A stretch of DNA of 64,000 nt from NCBI GenBank assembly GCA_019426215.1, contig CM033391.1, positions 7,304,708 through 7,368,707 of the forward strand, written 5' to 3'. How positions within the stretch are numbered: the first letter of the stretch is position 1; every line of letters starts with the position of its first letter. This document shows positions 1-12,500 of the stretch, in pieces. The notes below the pieces were generated by a model. The model searched no databases, was not told the DNA's origin, and saw only the letters and a program-made list of their open reading frames with translations. The stretch is from Buddleja alternifolia. Lineage: Eukaryota; Streptophyta; Magnoliopsida; Lamiales; Scrophulariaceae. The translations under genes were made by a program, and so were the position numbers.

Positions 1-2500
1 TCATTTCAGATGGGCCAATCCAAATTCTTAAGGTCATCACCAAAGCACTTGGAGCCACGGAGATAACTTCTGACGGCTATGTAGAGAAGCCTGACACGCT
101 AAAAGCTAACGTGCTAAATAGCAAGTGCACTAATCGTGTGTAGTAATAAAAGTGGACGAGAAGTCCGGATTGTCGAACTACAAGGACTTGAATTCTAGTT
201 TAAGATTTTATAACAACAAAGATCAAAACAATAAAGGTAAAATGAGTGTGAAATGCGTAAGATAAGAACAAGGTTGCACAAATGATTTAAAACAAAATAT
301 AAAGGGAGACTAAGGCACATGCTAGGTTCAAATTGATCAATTATACTTATAAAGATTCTCGTTGAGGGATTACGCTTATATTGTTATGGTGAGAGCTCCG
401 AGGGTAGAGAATAACCGATGTCTCGCGTATAAACTCCTATGCTTAGATCGTGATTTCCAAATATTCCTATCCGGAAATCTAACCACTAAACATGCATTAA
501 CGTACTAGAGTTCACTCGATTTGAATCGAACAACTTCACCCGGGAATCTTTACCTATGTCTAAGGCAATTCCTCATTAGTTGCGGGTCATGATGTGAATT
601 TCTTGCACCCTAAATCAATTTTCTCCCGAAACATTCACCTAGGCATAAGATTCTAACATATAGTAATCAAGTATATGCAAGATAAGTAAAAACACAAATT
701 CACATCACATAACAATATAAGAATAACCTCAACAATCATCTATTATAAGCATATATCACAATTTGACCTTACATGGCCTTAGTCTTATGAAATTAGTTCA
801 TAATAGATAATATGAAAAACAATAATGAGTAAATACACATATTCATAGACACGAATGAAAATGAAAAGGCTATAAAAACTCCCTCTAATTGAATGATGAT
901 AGAACTTCAAGTGAATATTCTTTCTCCAATGATGATAATGAATCCAAGAATCCTACTCCCTTTCCTTTCTTTCTAATGGATCGGTCACTTCCTCCCCCTC
1001 TCCTCCAAGAATCTGAAATTGATAGTGAATGCTGAAGAGTATGGGTTCCCCCTCCTTTTATAGCCAAAATTCCACTAAAGTATGCATTAAGAATTCCCAT
1101 TAAAGTTCCCCAATGAGAATTCCACCTAAAGTGATGCTTAAAGTTTGCCTTTTAAGTTTCCAACCAGCTAAAAAATGCTGAACTTTCGGCCCTTAAGCAT
1201 TCCACCAAGCATAACCATGTGAAAACATCAACAAAACACATGCATGCTGCCATTTTCTTGCTTTCCAGCGCAGTCTTAGTATTTTCCTCATAACCTTCTC
1301 CACAAATCTCCGAATTGGATGATTCAAGTCTCCATGTGTAGATACGACATAGATCTACAACTGTATAGAAGGACACTTTATCTAATTCGGTTTCTAAGTA
1401 TACCGAAATTACGTTTCAACATGAAGGTTGTTTCTGATTTGGCGCCCATAAAGTAAATCTACCAAGAAACACACTTATGACAACCCCTCAACACATGTGC
1501 TGAATTATGGTCAAAATTGATTCATACCCATCATATAATGCTGGAATTTAGGCTGAAAAGGAGTAACATTCGGACTATCCACGCCTAGGCATGACTAGGA
1601 GGGCGCTGGGGCGTATACTGGCACATGTACTTCTCTGTTCAGCGCAGAAATCATATTTCCTTCACAATTCTCTCTATAGACCTCCGATTTGGATGTTTCA
1701 AGTTCCCATTTGAAGCTAAGACATACACCTAAAACTTTGTAGAAGGAAACTTTGACTAATTCGGTCTCGAAATGTACGGAAATGTCGCTCGAATGTGATA
1801 GGAGATGCATAAACCGCCTAGGTGTTGAAAAACATGTTTGAACTTGTTTTGTACATCGTTTTTCTTCCCTTTTCTTCATGTATTCTCATTTATTACCTGT
1901 ATTCACTTAACACACCTATTAAATGCAAATGTAACATGATTTAGGCAAAAAGTGAATCCAAATCATAAGAATTACAGGCTTAAAAACACGTAAAAACACC
2001 TCTTATCAAAGCCTAAGCATGAGTGGTCCCCAGATGAGCGTCAAAGAGCGAATTTGGACAATGTTGGTCATAACGCTCTATATACAGCTATTGGTGACAA
2101 TGACAACTTATTCAACAAGGTCAAGTCGTGCTCTACGACTAAGGGAATATGGGATAAGTTGGCTATAATATGTGGTGGCTCAGCACAAATCAAGGAAAAC
2201 AAGTTTTCTATTGCCAAGGAAAGATTTAATAGTTTTAAGATGCAGCCCCAAGAGACATAAGATCAATTGGAGGCGAGATTCACTTTGCTCATTATAGAGT
2301 TAGCGTCACGAGGCATGGAATTGACCAACAAGGAAATGGTCAACAAGATTTTCAGAAGTCTTCCCAGTAGATTTTTGATGAAGACAACAACCATGAGAGA
2401 ATCACAGATGTAGGAGAGTCTAACTCCAGAGCATGTGTTTTCGGAGCTAAGGGCTTTTGAATTCGAATTGGGTGCAGTCAGCGACTGATTCCGGAGCATT
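1..2500 (+). pseudogene. Ty1/copia gag fragment, split by a solo LTR
   Basis: Bases 1-91 and 2014 to about 2500 read as one gag-type capsid protein once the solo LTR at 92-2008 and its target duplication are skipped. Key stretches are YVEKPKHEWSPDERQRANLD, ALYTAIGDNDNLFNKVKSC, GIWDKLAIICGG, FKMQPQET and KIFRSLPSRFLMKT. These match the plant copia gag (UBN2/DUF4219-type) pattern. In-frame stops at 2258-2260 and 2410-2412, and loss of frame after about 2450, show that it is dead. Protease, integrase, RT and RNase H are all absent downstream. The N-terminus lies left of the window. Assignment to a SIRE/Maximus-like lineage is inferred from gag wording and LTR style and is less certain than the copia call. 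Confidence 0.8.
92..2008 (-). mobile_element. Solo LTR, 1917 bp, probable Ty3/gypsy type
   Basis: Read on the minus strand, this starts TGATAAGAGG at 2008 and ends CGTGTCA at 92, giving the TG..CA ends of an LTR. It is flanked by perfect 5-bp target duplications AAGCC (87-91 and 2009-2013). There is no internal region, primer-binding site or second LTR, so it is a solo LTR left by LTR-LTR recombination. It interrupts a copia gag reading frame. The outer ends are closely similar to the solo LTR at 7090-8715 on the other strand. LTRs of 1.6-1.9 kb are usual for Athila/Tat-type gypsy elements, but no coding region is here to prove the lineage. Small ORFs inside it are not genes. Confidence 0.9.
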
Positions 2501-3529
2501 AATCGCTACTACCAAAAATAAGGAAAAATCAGTCAGTGTGGTGGAAGCGACAAAATCAAGTGAGGAAAAGGAAATAACATTATTGGTCAAGAAGTTTCTA
2601 AGATATGAAAAGAGAAATCCTCCTCTTCATTCCAGAATTAGGTATGATTGATTTAAACGCTTAATCATTATGCATCATATTTTCATTAGACATATAATGT
2701 AGGGGGGATTCACTTTATTATATTGTCTAAAAGCGTTTTCAAAAAGTGTTACAAGTAAACAAATTTAGGGGGAATCTTAAAATTGTACTTGAACATACCT
2801 GTAAACGTCAATGATCAAAAACTATTTCTATATGCATAGATCATCAACGCTTATCATTATTTGTGCATGATATGTTAGGTGCTCAAACATAAAAATAATT
2901 TAATTTCAATCGTCAACATAAATCTTACAACAAGAGATATCACCAAGTGGTATATGTTAAGCGCTGAACATATTCCCTTCAACACTTAATAGAAACTTTT
3001 ATAAAATCATGCATAACTTTTAAAGAGAACTTGAGGCGAGACATAGAGTTGGATGTTGATTTACAACAAGTGGTATCAACAGTGGTGGAAATCGCTAGGA
3101 AAGTTTACACTGTCCTTCCAGACGTGGATGTGATTGTGGACGCTGAGCGATCGATAGAAGTGACCGAGTTTTTTTTTCCCACACCAACTGATCCTCCTCC
3201 TCCTCAAGCGTCAGAGTATCTTTGAACTGCTATCTTCCCTTGATGATGCCAAGAAGGGGGAAGAAGAGAAAGAAAAGTAGTTTAAGGGAAAAGAGAAAGA
3301 AAAGACAGACAGGTATTCATCGTTTCAGTATAAATCATATACGCTTTTAACTCCATATACATAAGTGAATGATTATCGCTGAAACATCTTGTTGAAGCTA
3401 ATCTAACATTAGCTAACTTATCTAACATTCTAAATGCTAACTTATATTATTTTGGACTTTTCTTTAAACTCTTAAACTATAAAAGAGTTATAAGAGTTAA
3501 GGTCTTGACATCATCAAAAAGGGAAAAAT
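2500..3529 (+). other. Residual internal region of the copia element, no intact gene
   Basis: Degenerate AT-rich sequence lies between the gag fragment and the 3' LTR. Short open stretches exist (for example 3031-3225), but none resembles pol. A purine-rich tract next to the LTR (3516-3528, AAAAAGGGAAAAA) fits a polypurine tract. The whole pol region expected in an autonomous element is missing, so a large internal deletion is inferred. Confidence 0.55.
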
Positions 3530-5089
3530 TGTTAGGTATTTCATGTTAGATGTTTTGATGATGACAAGATAGGATTTTATGTTAGACCCCAAAAGAATGT
3601 AAGTTTATCTTTCATAGAAATATTGTATAACCGTTTGAAAGTTTACTATTTTGTTAGGCTTGTAATTTTTATCTTTGTAGATTTTAGACTAAGTATTAGA
3701 TACCGAGTCGCTAATAGAATTCTAGGTGAGTCTATTAGAGATGAAGTTGAAGATCAGCATCTGAAGTCAAGTGAAGATGAAGATTTGTTCTTAGCGTCCG
3801 TTAAACGCTAAAAAACTATTTCAGAACTTATGAATCAAGCGCTCAAGTTACTCAAGCGTTCAACGAAGGAATTCACCTAAAATATATTCTCAAGTCATGG
3901 AGGACTAAAATGCAATCCAACGGACAAATTCAAAATGCATTAAATTCTTGATAAGTGCATTAAATACAATAAGACATTATGACTTGTGGACAAGCCACCT
4001 TTTGACTAGACTGTCAACTATTCAGAGTTCAAGTCTGCTCTTGTCCAATCGGAACAAGCAGAAATTCAGAAAATGGACTATTGACGCGCTGCGTGAGAGA
4101 CACGCGCCTGCTTGTGTCCAACGGTCAAATCCCAAGATCTCTATAAATAGTACCCTCAGCAAATCCCTTAAAAAAAGAAAAAGAAAAAGAGAGACCTAGT
4201 TTACACAAGTTTAATACACTAGAAAGGGTTGAAACTTTGTTGAAGTTATTTGAGAGAAAAACTTAGAAACTCCATAGCCAAAATCCTTCAAACTTCTCGA
4301 ATACATTCCAAAGATAGTCACAGATATCTCAAACCTCTTCAAAAAAGAACCCTAAACTCCTAAGGAGATATCCCAAGTTGTTTGGACTTCCTAACATCAA
4401 ACAAACCCGTGATAAAATCCTCAACACCTTTCATCTGAGTGAGAAAGTTTGTTGATTCACAAGTAGTATTTTTGTGTAAAAGAAGCTTGTTAAAGAAGGT
4501 CTTTATTGGAGCTAAAATTTGTGTGATCAAGGAGTTCGAGATCGTCTTCCGATGATAGAAGTGTCTTGTAGCTGAAATCTGTGTGACCAAGGAGCTCAAG
4601 CCATCGATATCCTTTGTTCCCTATTTTGTAGAAGTCTCTGTGTGACTCTTTGAGAATCAATTTAGTGGATTGCCTTCAAGTGTAAAGGAGAAGAAGGATG
4701 TAGCTGGGATTACACCAACCAGTGAACCTTACAATATCTTGTGTTATTTACTGTTTTATTGCTTTACTTTACATTTGCACATTATATCTTGAAAAAGCAT
4801 TTAAAACCGTTAAGCGACTAATTCAAGTTCAAGAGAACACTAAGCTATACAAATCATTCCGCTGTGCTAAACCTGATTAAGCGATTAAAACATTGCCCTT
4901 CTTTGGTAATCGTTGAAATCACTAAGTCTAAGTTATCTATTTTTAAGCGCCTGACCTAGCGCTAAGCCTTCCAAGCATTCAAAATTCTTCAAAGTAATAC
5001 GAAAACTTTTTAAGTCAAAAAAGACTTAAGGGTCTATTCAACCCCCCACCCTCCTTCTAGTCCCTTTCGTATGTCACTTGGGATCAACA
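3530..5089 (+). repeat. 3' LTR of the copia remnant, 1560 bp
   Basis: It begins TGTTAGGTATTTC just after a purine tract and ends CTTGGGATCAACA, giving TG..CA termini. Near the end is a run (about 5031-5060) with GGGTCTATTCAACCCCCC, a phrase common at the ends of SIRE/Maximus-type plant copia LTRs. A TATA box lies inside at 4142. The matching 5' LTR would be left of the window, so the target duplication cannot be checked. Confidence 0.75.
4142..4149 (+). promoter_or_regulatory. TATA box of the copia LTR promoter
   Basis: TATAAATA sits in the middle of the LTR, preceded by GC-richer sequence and followed by an A-rich leader. This is the usual U3/R layout. No transcript evidence is available from sequence alone. 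Confidence 0.5.
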
Positions 5090-5958
5090 GATTTTCAAAA
5101 AAATCGGGTATCGGGTATTACCTGAACTCGAACTATAGTTCGGGTTCGGGTATGAGGTAGGAACTTCCTACCCGATTTTTTAAAGTAAAAAAAAAAAGAA
5201 AAAAGAATATACCCCACATATATAAACGTTGGGCAGTGGGCTGGGTAGAACAAAAAGGTTGAAAACCTTTTAAGCTAAAACACTTTAACCCTTCACCTCT
5301 TACTTTTTTTCAAAAGCTTTTAACATCAATTCCTTCAAATCATTCATCCCCACTTCAAAGCTTTTAACTTTAATTGAATATTAATAATATTAAAAAAAAA
5401 TGCAAGCAACAGAGGCTTGCATTTGCAAAGCTAAAACAGAGGCTGGAGGCTATTTCAGCCCCTTGCATTCTGCTTTAAAAGAAGATTGCTGGATGCCCCG
5501 GTACCCGAAAACCAAAATTTCGGGTACCCGAAAATGTTGGGTATTTATTGGGTAGCAATTTTTGCTACCCGAAACCCGAAATACCTGAACTCGAACTACC
5601 CGAGCCTGAATTACCCACCCGACGCCCACCCCTGACTGTGGCAGTGAAGGGAAAGGGTTATAATGAAATAAACAAACAGAAAAGTCAGTAAAAGGGAAAA
5701 AAAAACAAAAGAGAAAAGGGGATAAAAATAAGAAAAGTTGAAAACAATGGAGAAATAAAAGAGAAATGTTCATGAACATTATACCTTGTTTTTCAAAGCA
5801 AATTGTTTAAATTTATTCTAAAATTAGAAATTACTTAAATTTATTCTAAAACTAGAAATTACTTAAATTTAGACAATGAATGGACCATATAAATATAAGG
5901 AAAGAAGTGTGATACTATGCTTTTTTGGTGTCAATTTAATGTATGATATTTTGCTGAC
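5090..5958. other. Intergenic repeat with hAT-like right end
   Basis: No gene is seen. Bases 5100-5635 carry many inverted copies of CGGGTA/TACCCG words and finish in GACGCCCACCCCTG. On the other strand this reads CAGGGGTGGGCGTC, a typical terminal word of non-autonomous hAT elements. The left end is not recognisable and was probably cut off by the copia insertion. The remainder to 5958 is AT-rich with nothing recognisable. Confidence 0.35.
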
Positions 5959-6044
5959 AAACACAAATATAAAAGGCAAAAATAACAGTAGCAATTATTT
6001 CCCAATTGGTGATTCTCAACCTAGGGTTCCGCTATAGTAAATTC

Positions 6045-9000
6045 ATGGCCACAGAGACCTCCGATCGCCCACCGCCGGCGGGGGGAAATATGGATGAACG
6101 CAATTTCAAGAAATTCAAACGATTGATCTCGGGTGACAAAAAATCCACTGATTCGAATGAGGACATGGGATCAGGGGCGACGATGTCTCTTGATACTGAA
6201 GAAAATCTGGTGCAAACACCAAATCAGAATGCTTGTCAATCTAGACGTCTTCGCCAAAATTGGAACGCTACTAAATCAGACAAAATCTTCTACAATGGGG
6301 CTAATGAAACCAAAGCGAAGGAAGAAGTTCTTGCTATGGCGGAGGAGCGACGTCAATTTGCAGAGAAAGCTTTTGCAATCCTCGGCAGCAAATGTGCTGT
6401 GCAATTCACAACAGAAGACTTGGTTGAGATGTATGCTCCATTTCGTAGAGCTTTAATTGTTAAGGTGTTAAGGTGATCCATTGGGTACGTTGCACTGAAA
6501 ACCAAGATAAAGCTTTTGTGGCAGATTCAAGATGAGTTCAAACCAGCCGATCTCAGTAATGGTTACTATATGGTTCGATTTGCGACTAAGGAGCACTATG
6601 ACCGTGTATTAACGGAAGGCCCGTGGGTGAAACTTGGTCATTATTTGACAGTGCAAAAGTGGAAACCAGCGTTTGATCTTTTTAATGCACAAGTCAATCG
6701 TACACTAATTTGGATTCGTATTTCGGCGCTCCTCATGGAATACTTTACTGACAAAGCACTAAACTGGATGGGAGCATAGATTGGAACAGTTTTTAAGATA
6801 GACAAACACACTAGTGAAACTCTCAGAGGCCGTTTTGCTCGTATATGTGTTGAGATAGATTTGACTAAGCCGCTGGTCGCATCGATTGTTGTGGATGTAA
6901 TTGTTTCTCATGTGGGTCATATGGTCACCGACAGAAAACTTGAAACAAGAAAGATACATCGGCTGATAAGACTGAAGACATGAATTCCGAATTTCATAAC
7001 ACCGGTGAGGAGAATTCCCCTACGACGGAGAAGAATCTTAAAACCTCGGTAGAGGACCAGAATGGTAGCGCATATGGGTCGTAGATGATTGATAGGAGTC
7101 ATTTTTACGTGTTTTTAAGCCCCTTTGCGTTTATGTTTTAGGTTCATTTATCACTTGATTTTGTCACTTGTGCGTTTAATTCGTGTATTAAGTGATTTCA
7201 GGCCTTAAGTGGATACAATTGAAGAAAGGGTGGAAAAATGATGTATAAAACAAGTTTACGCCAAGATGTTTCACACCTCCACGACCAAACAAGCAAGAAA
7301 TAAGCTGGAGTTAGCCAAAATCATGTTTTAGTACCATTTCCGCACACCTGGGTGCCAAATCAGAAATAACCTCCACGTTGGAACGCCATTTTGATATTTT
7401 TAGAGACAGAATTGGATGAAGTGTCCTTCTACCAAGTTTTATATTTATGTCTTATCTTTACATGGATACTTGAATCATGCAATTCGGAGATCTGTGGAGA
7501 CATTTATGAATAAAACACTATCCCTGTGCTGGAAAACACGAAAGTGGCAGCTCATGTTCTTGTTAGGTGGAAAACAAGAGAATGGTAGGTGCAAATTCTT
7601 GGTAGGTGGAAATTCTTGTTAGGTGGAAAACAAGAGAATGGTAGTTGCAAATTCTTGGTAGGTAGAAATTCTTGGTAGGATGAAAGAAAGAGAAGGGTAG
7701 CTCAAATTTTTAGTAGGTGGATTTTTGGGTATTTAAAGGGGAGTGGGGAGCTCACTTGAGGAGATCAAAAAATCATCCTTTGAGAGTGTGAGGACGAAAG
7801 CTCAAGGGTTTGGGGGAGCATTCTCTTGGTTTTGAGTCATCCTATCATCATACTTGAAGAGCTAAGAAGAGGAAAAGGAGGGATTCAAGCTTCCAATCAA
7901 GAATCGATCATCAATCCAAAATAAGGAGTTTCTTAGTTTGATATTCATCTTTATCTATGAGTAATTCTATGTTTTTATTATTTTCCCAATTTCAATTATG
8001 AACTAATTTTCCCTTAACTAGGGTCATGTGAAGGTCAAAGTTATGAGTATATATATATGATATTATTCTTCGTATTAATTCTACAATTGCTTTGTGTTTT
8101 GATTTTGTGCGTAATTACTTGCATATGTTTGATCGCCATATGTTTGTCATATTGCCTAACTTAATAGTTTGAAAGAATATAAGTTAGGGTTCAAAGAAAT
8201 CATCACATCATCCGTAAAAAATAGGGAATTGCCCCTAGAGATAGGTAGAGATTCCCGGGTACAGTTAGCCGGATTTATTCGGGGAAATTCTAGAACTTGA
8301 ATGCATGATTATTGATTAAATTCTCGGATAGACACATTTAGAGAACTGTCAATTTATCATAGGATTATTACAGCCGAGACATCGGGTAGTAATTAATTAA
8401 GGAATTTTCACCAAAGCAATAGTAGTCTTATAATACGAAGAATAGTTCATATTTATATTAACAAGTAAATTTGGTTGAAGCATGTGCCTTAGTTGTTTTA
8501 TCTCATAAGAATCTAAATCTATTTGCTAAATCTCGTTTTTACATTTTTTTTGTAAATTAATCACAATCTTTTAATTCAATTTTAATTGCTTTTAAATTCC
8601 TAGCTTTAAATAATCTTGTCTCTGTGGGATCGATAACTCGGACTTAAAGTCCACTTTATTACTACACACGACCAGTCCACTTGCTGTTTAATACACGTAA
8701 GGATTTTTCGTGTCAATGATCGCTCATAATGGCGCACGTAGGCTACGAAAGAAGATACCTGATGGAGATGGTAAAGTGAATGGAGAACGAGTTTCTAAAA
8801 ACAACGGGTTTATCCCGCCTTCTATGGTTTTTCAAATCAGGGTATAAGGGACGCCATCCAAAGATACTGGAAAAACAACAAAAGATAAATGTGTACAAGG
8901 ACAGACTAAGGGAGCTAACACGAGTGGTTCTCATTTTTCTATACTACAAGATGTGGTTGGTCCAGATGGGAAGCTTTCCATCGTCATGATTACCAACATG

Positions 9001-9519
9001 GTTGGGGGTTCAACTAGTGTAACCGTGACAAAAGACAACACCAAGGCAAAGCTCAAAAGTAAAGCGGGAAACAACAAACACCTAGGCAAAGAAAATAGGA
9101 ATCCTAATCTTATAGTGGATTTCTCTAAGGTACCCAATATTGCAAAGAGTGTTACTTACGATACTTCAAATAACACTATTAGACAGGGACGTTCTATCAC
9201 ACACTCATCATAAAAAACAAACGAACACAACCAGTCCAATAGTTTAACTTATGTAATGAAACGCCATCCTCTCCCGAGTTCTAAGTTGTCACATGTTAGA
9301 GATATAGAGATGGATATTGGGGCAACGGGTGACATGGTTGGCCACCATACTCGACCACCGGACTCATCTAATCAAACATACTCGGATCATGACATGGAAC
9401 AAAATCATATTACAGAAGACTTGTCAATATTCCAAAGTGATCACCAAGAAGTCGATGCGGCAATGTCTGATGACTCGGCTATAGCAACTTTGGGGGATCA
9501 TGTGTTCCCCCAAGGTTAA
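6045..9519 (+). pseudogene. LINE ORF1 (DUF4283 nucleic-acid-binding protein), broken
   Basis: It starts with MATETSDRPPPAGG at 6045. The in-frame extension upstream has no ATG. A DUF4283 domain spans about 6400-6780 (for example NGYYMVRFATKEHYDRVL and GPWVKLGHYLTVQKWKP), followed by GRFARICVEIDLTKPLV. A frameshift or stop near 6475, a TAG at 6777 and a stop after about 6980 break it. The CCHC zinc knuckle expected after DUF4283 is not recognisable, and only a remnant (SHVGHMVTD) is left. A solo LTR lies inside at 7090-8715. The sequence resumes after 8720 with basic and serine-rich stretches up to a stop at about 9519. The normal role is RNA binding in the retrotransposition RNP. Confidence 0.75.
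7090..8715 (+). mobile_element. Solo LTR, 1626 bp, same family as 92-2008
   Basis: It starts TGATAGGAGTCATTTTTACG and ends TTTTTCGTGTCA, flanked by perfect 5-bp target duplications ATGAT (7085-7089 and 8716-8720). The termini match the reverse complement of the solo LTR at 92-2008, including a shared TACTACACACGA-type block near the 3' end and ACGTGTTTTTAAGC near the 5' end. It sits inside LINE ORF1, so it inserted after the LINE. A TATA-like GTATTTAAAG occurs near 7729. No internal region remains. Confidence 0.9.
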
Positions 9520-9573
9520 CTCGTTTTTATACGTTATTTATGCATTTTTCGTTCTTTCTTTATTAATTCTTTT

Positions 9574-12500
9574 ATGAAGATTACATGTTGGAACTGTCGA
9601 GGGGCAGGTAGTCCCGATTTTGTAAATGCTCTTCTTGAACTCTTACGTGCACATAATTTTTATATTTTTGTTTTGACAGAAAATAGGGTTAAAGGTTACA
9701 AAGCGGAGGTCATTCTTGGCCGGAGTCGTTTGATAGGGTAGAGAAAGTTGAGGCATGTGGTTTTTCAGGTGGTATATGAATATTCTGGAACTCTATGGAA
9801 GTTTCTCTTGATTTTGAAGAAGCGAATGATCAGTGTATTACAACTACCGTTCATCGGGCTGGCTGTAGTGATTGGGTTTTTTCGGCTCTCTATGCTAGTC
9901 CTCAACTTGAGCTCCGGGATTGTTTATGGGATCACATCCGTAACATGACTAATGGGATTCGGGGTCCATGGTTGTTGGCAGGGGATATGAACGTGGTGAC
10001 GAACACTTCCAAGAAATCTGGCGGTGCACCTATCAAACACTATAAGTGTCGTTGGTTCCTTAAATGTGTGGACAAAGTTGGGCTCATTGACTTAAAATTC
10101 TCGGGTTCTCCATTTACTTGGGCGAAAAGTGGAACATTAGATTTACAAGAAAGACTTGACTGTGCTTTGTGCAATGCTGACTGGAGACTGGCCTTTCCTA
10201 CTGCTTCTATAGTCCACCTCCCTCGGGTAGCTTCAGATCATGCACCACTTTTGATCACTTTGGGCGAAGATAGACAGGCCCCCCGTTATTCAAAGATTTT
10301 TCATATGCAGGCTGCATGGTTTATTGACAGACAATTTCAGGATTTAGTTCGAGACCACTGGCAGAATCGTGCGTCGGATGGTATTTTCGAAAGAATCCAT
10401 CACATCAGAGATCGAGTTGATAATTGGAACAAAACTTCTTTTGGGAATATTTTTCGAAGGAAAAGAGAACTTATGGCTAGGATAGGTGGGATACAGAGAG
10501 GCCACGGACAGTGTTTTAAAATCTCACTTCAGAAACTTGAACAGAAACTCCTCAAACACTATTAGGATATCCTCCATCAAGAAGAAGCATTTTGGAAACA
10601 GAAGTTGAGGATGAAGTGGCTAAAATTCAGGAATCTTAATACCAGGTTTTTCCATCTATCCGCGACAACTAAACAGAATAAAGCTTCTATTCGAGCCTTA
10701 ATACGGGATGATGGGGAATGGGAGACTGATGAAGCTCGGTTGCACCAAATGGGTGTTGAATTTTACAAGAATCTCTATGGTGATAGGACTTCGGTTACAC
10801 CATACCGGACCTCGGGTAATTTTCCTAAGCTTGATGGCGCTCAAATTGCTGATTTACAAAGACCGGTTACAAAGGAGAAAATTAAGGCGGCAGTGTGGGA
10901 TATGCACCCTACAAAGTCTCCGGGACCTGATGGCATCCAACCGATCTTTTTCCAGAAATGTTGGGATGTCTTTGGCGACGCTGTCACTGATACAGTCAAA
11001 AAAAGCTCTATCTTCGGGTATGATTGATAGTCATCTTAATGAATCTTTCATTTCTTTAATTCCTAAAGAGAACAATCCGACACGCTTAACCAAGTTCAGA
11101 CCTATCAGTATTTGTAATGTCATTCTCAAAATCATTACTAAGACTATGGCTAATCATTTTTGTGGTATTATGGATGGTTTGATTCTTCAAACTCAAAGTA
11201 GTTTTATTAAGGGATGTCAAACCATTGATGATATCATCATTACCCAGGAGTTTATCTATAATCTCTGAGTAATGAAGGGTAAGAAAGGCTTCTTTATAGT
11301 CAAAATTGATTTGAAAAAGCATATGATAAGATCGACTGGTCATTTTTGGAAAACGTGTTACATGAGACGCGGTTCTCTATACCTTGGATTCGATTGATTT
11401 TAAGTTGCACTGGTTCTGCCAAGTTAGCTCTTCTTTGGAATGGCTTGGCTATGGATTGGTTTAGCCTGAAGCACGGAATGAGGCAAAGGGACCCGTTATC
11501 ACCTTATCTGTTTGTTTTTTGTGTTGAAAAGTTAGGTTCATTGATACGTGAGGAGGTGTCCCGAGGTCACTGGCATACTGTTCCAACATCCCGATCAGGA
11601 CCTCGTGTGTCCCACCTCATGTTTGCGGATGACCTTATTTTATTTGGAGAAGCGTCAGATAATCAAGTTGATGTGATCTCAAACACTCTTACTACATATT
11701 GATGTATGTCTGGCCAGTCAGTTAATTTGCATAAATCTCAAATATTTTTCTCGAACAATGTACTCGGACACTTAGCTCGAAGTATCAGCCAATGAGCTAA
11801 CCTTTGTGTCACTCAGGATGTGGGGAAATATTTGGACGTACCGATGCATCATGGTCGAGTACGCATAAAAGACTATCACTTCCTACTAGACAAAGTTACT
11901 AAAAAGTTCAAAGGGTGGAAGAGGCAACATCTATCCATGGTTGGTTGTTCTACTTTAATTCGGGCTGTGACTTCAACAGTTTCGAGTTATACAATGCAAA
12001 CGTCGCTAGTGCCACAAGGTGTGTGTGATGCGATCGAAAAAACTAACCGACGATTCTTGCGGAGCGTATCTGAGGATGTTCACAAGATCCACCTAGTTGC
12101 ATGGGATGCTATATGTCGGAGGAAAGACCATGGTGGCTTGGGTATTCGACGTCTTCATGACATAAATCTTTCTCTATTGGGTAAATTGTGTTGGAACTTG
12201 CATAAGGATGAATCCCATCTTTGCATTCAAGTCCTTCGCCACAAATATATGCTCTGTCATCATGCTCAAGCTCATAAAGTTACTTCTCATACTTGGCGAA
12301 GAATCAAATCAGCTTTCTCGGCGATTGAATCGGGGTTTGTTTGGAAAATTGGTAATGGGTTGAGTGTTAGATTTTGGAAGGACTTATGACTCGGTAATGG
12401 ACCTCTTGAACAACGCTCTACCTGGAAGCTAGATACTGATGACCTTGATAGGTCGGTTGCTAGCTACTGGATCGATGGATATGGTTAGAACTGGTAGGAA

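Noticed and set aside
885..1879. Minus-strand ORFs of 71-94 codons
   Set aside because: They lie wholly inside the solo LTR (92-2008) and show no domain or coding continuity.
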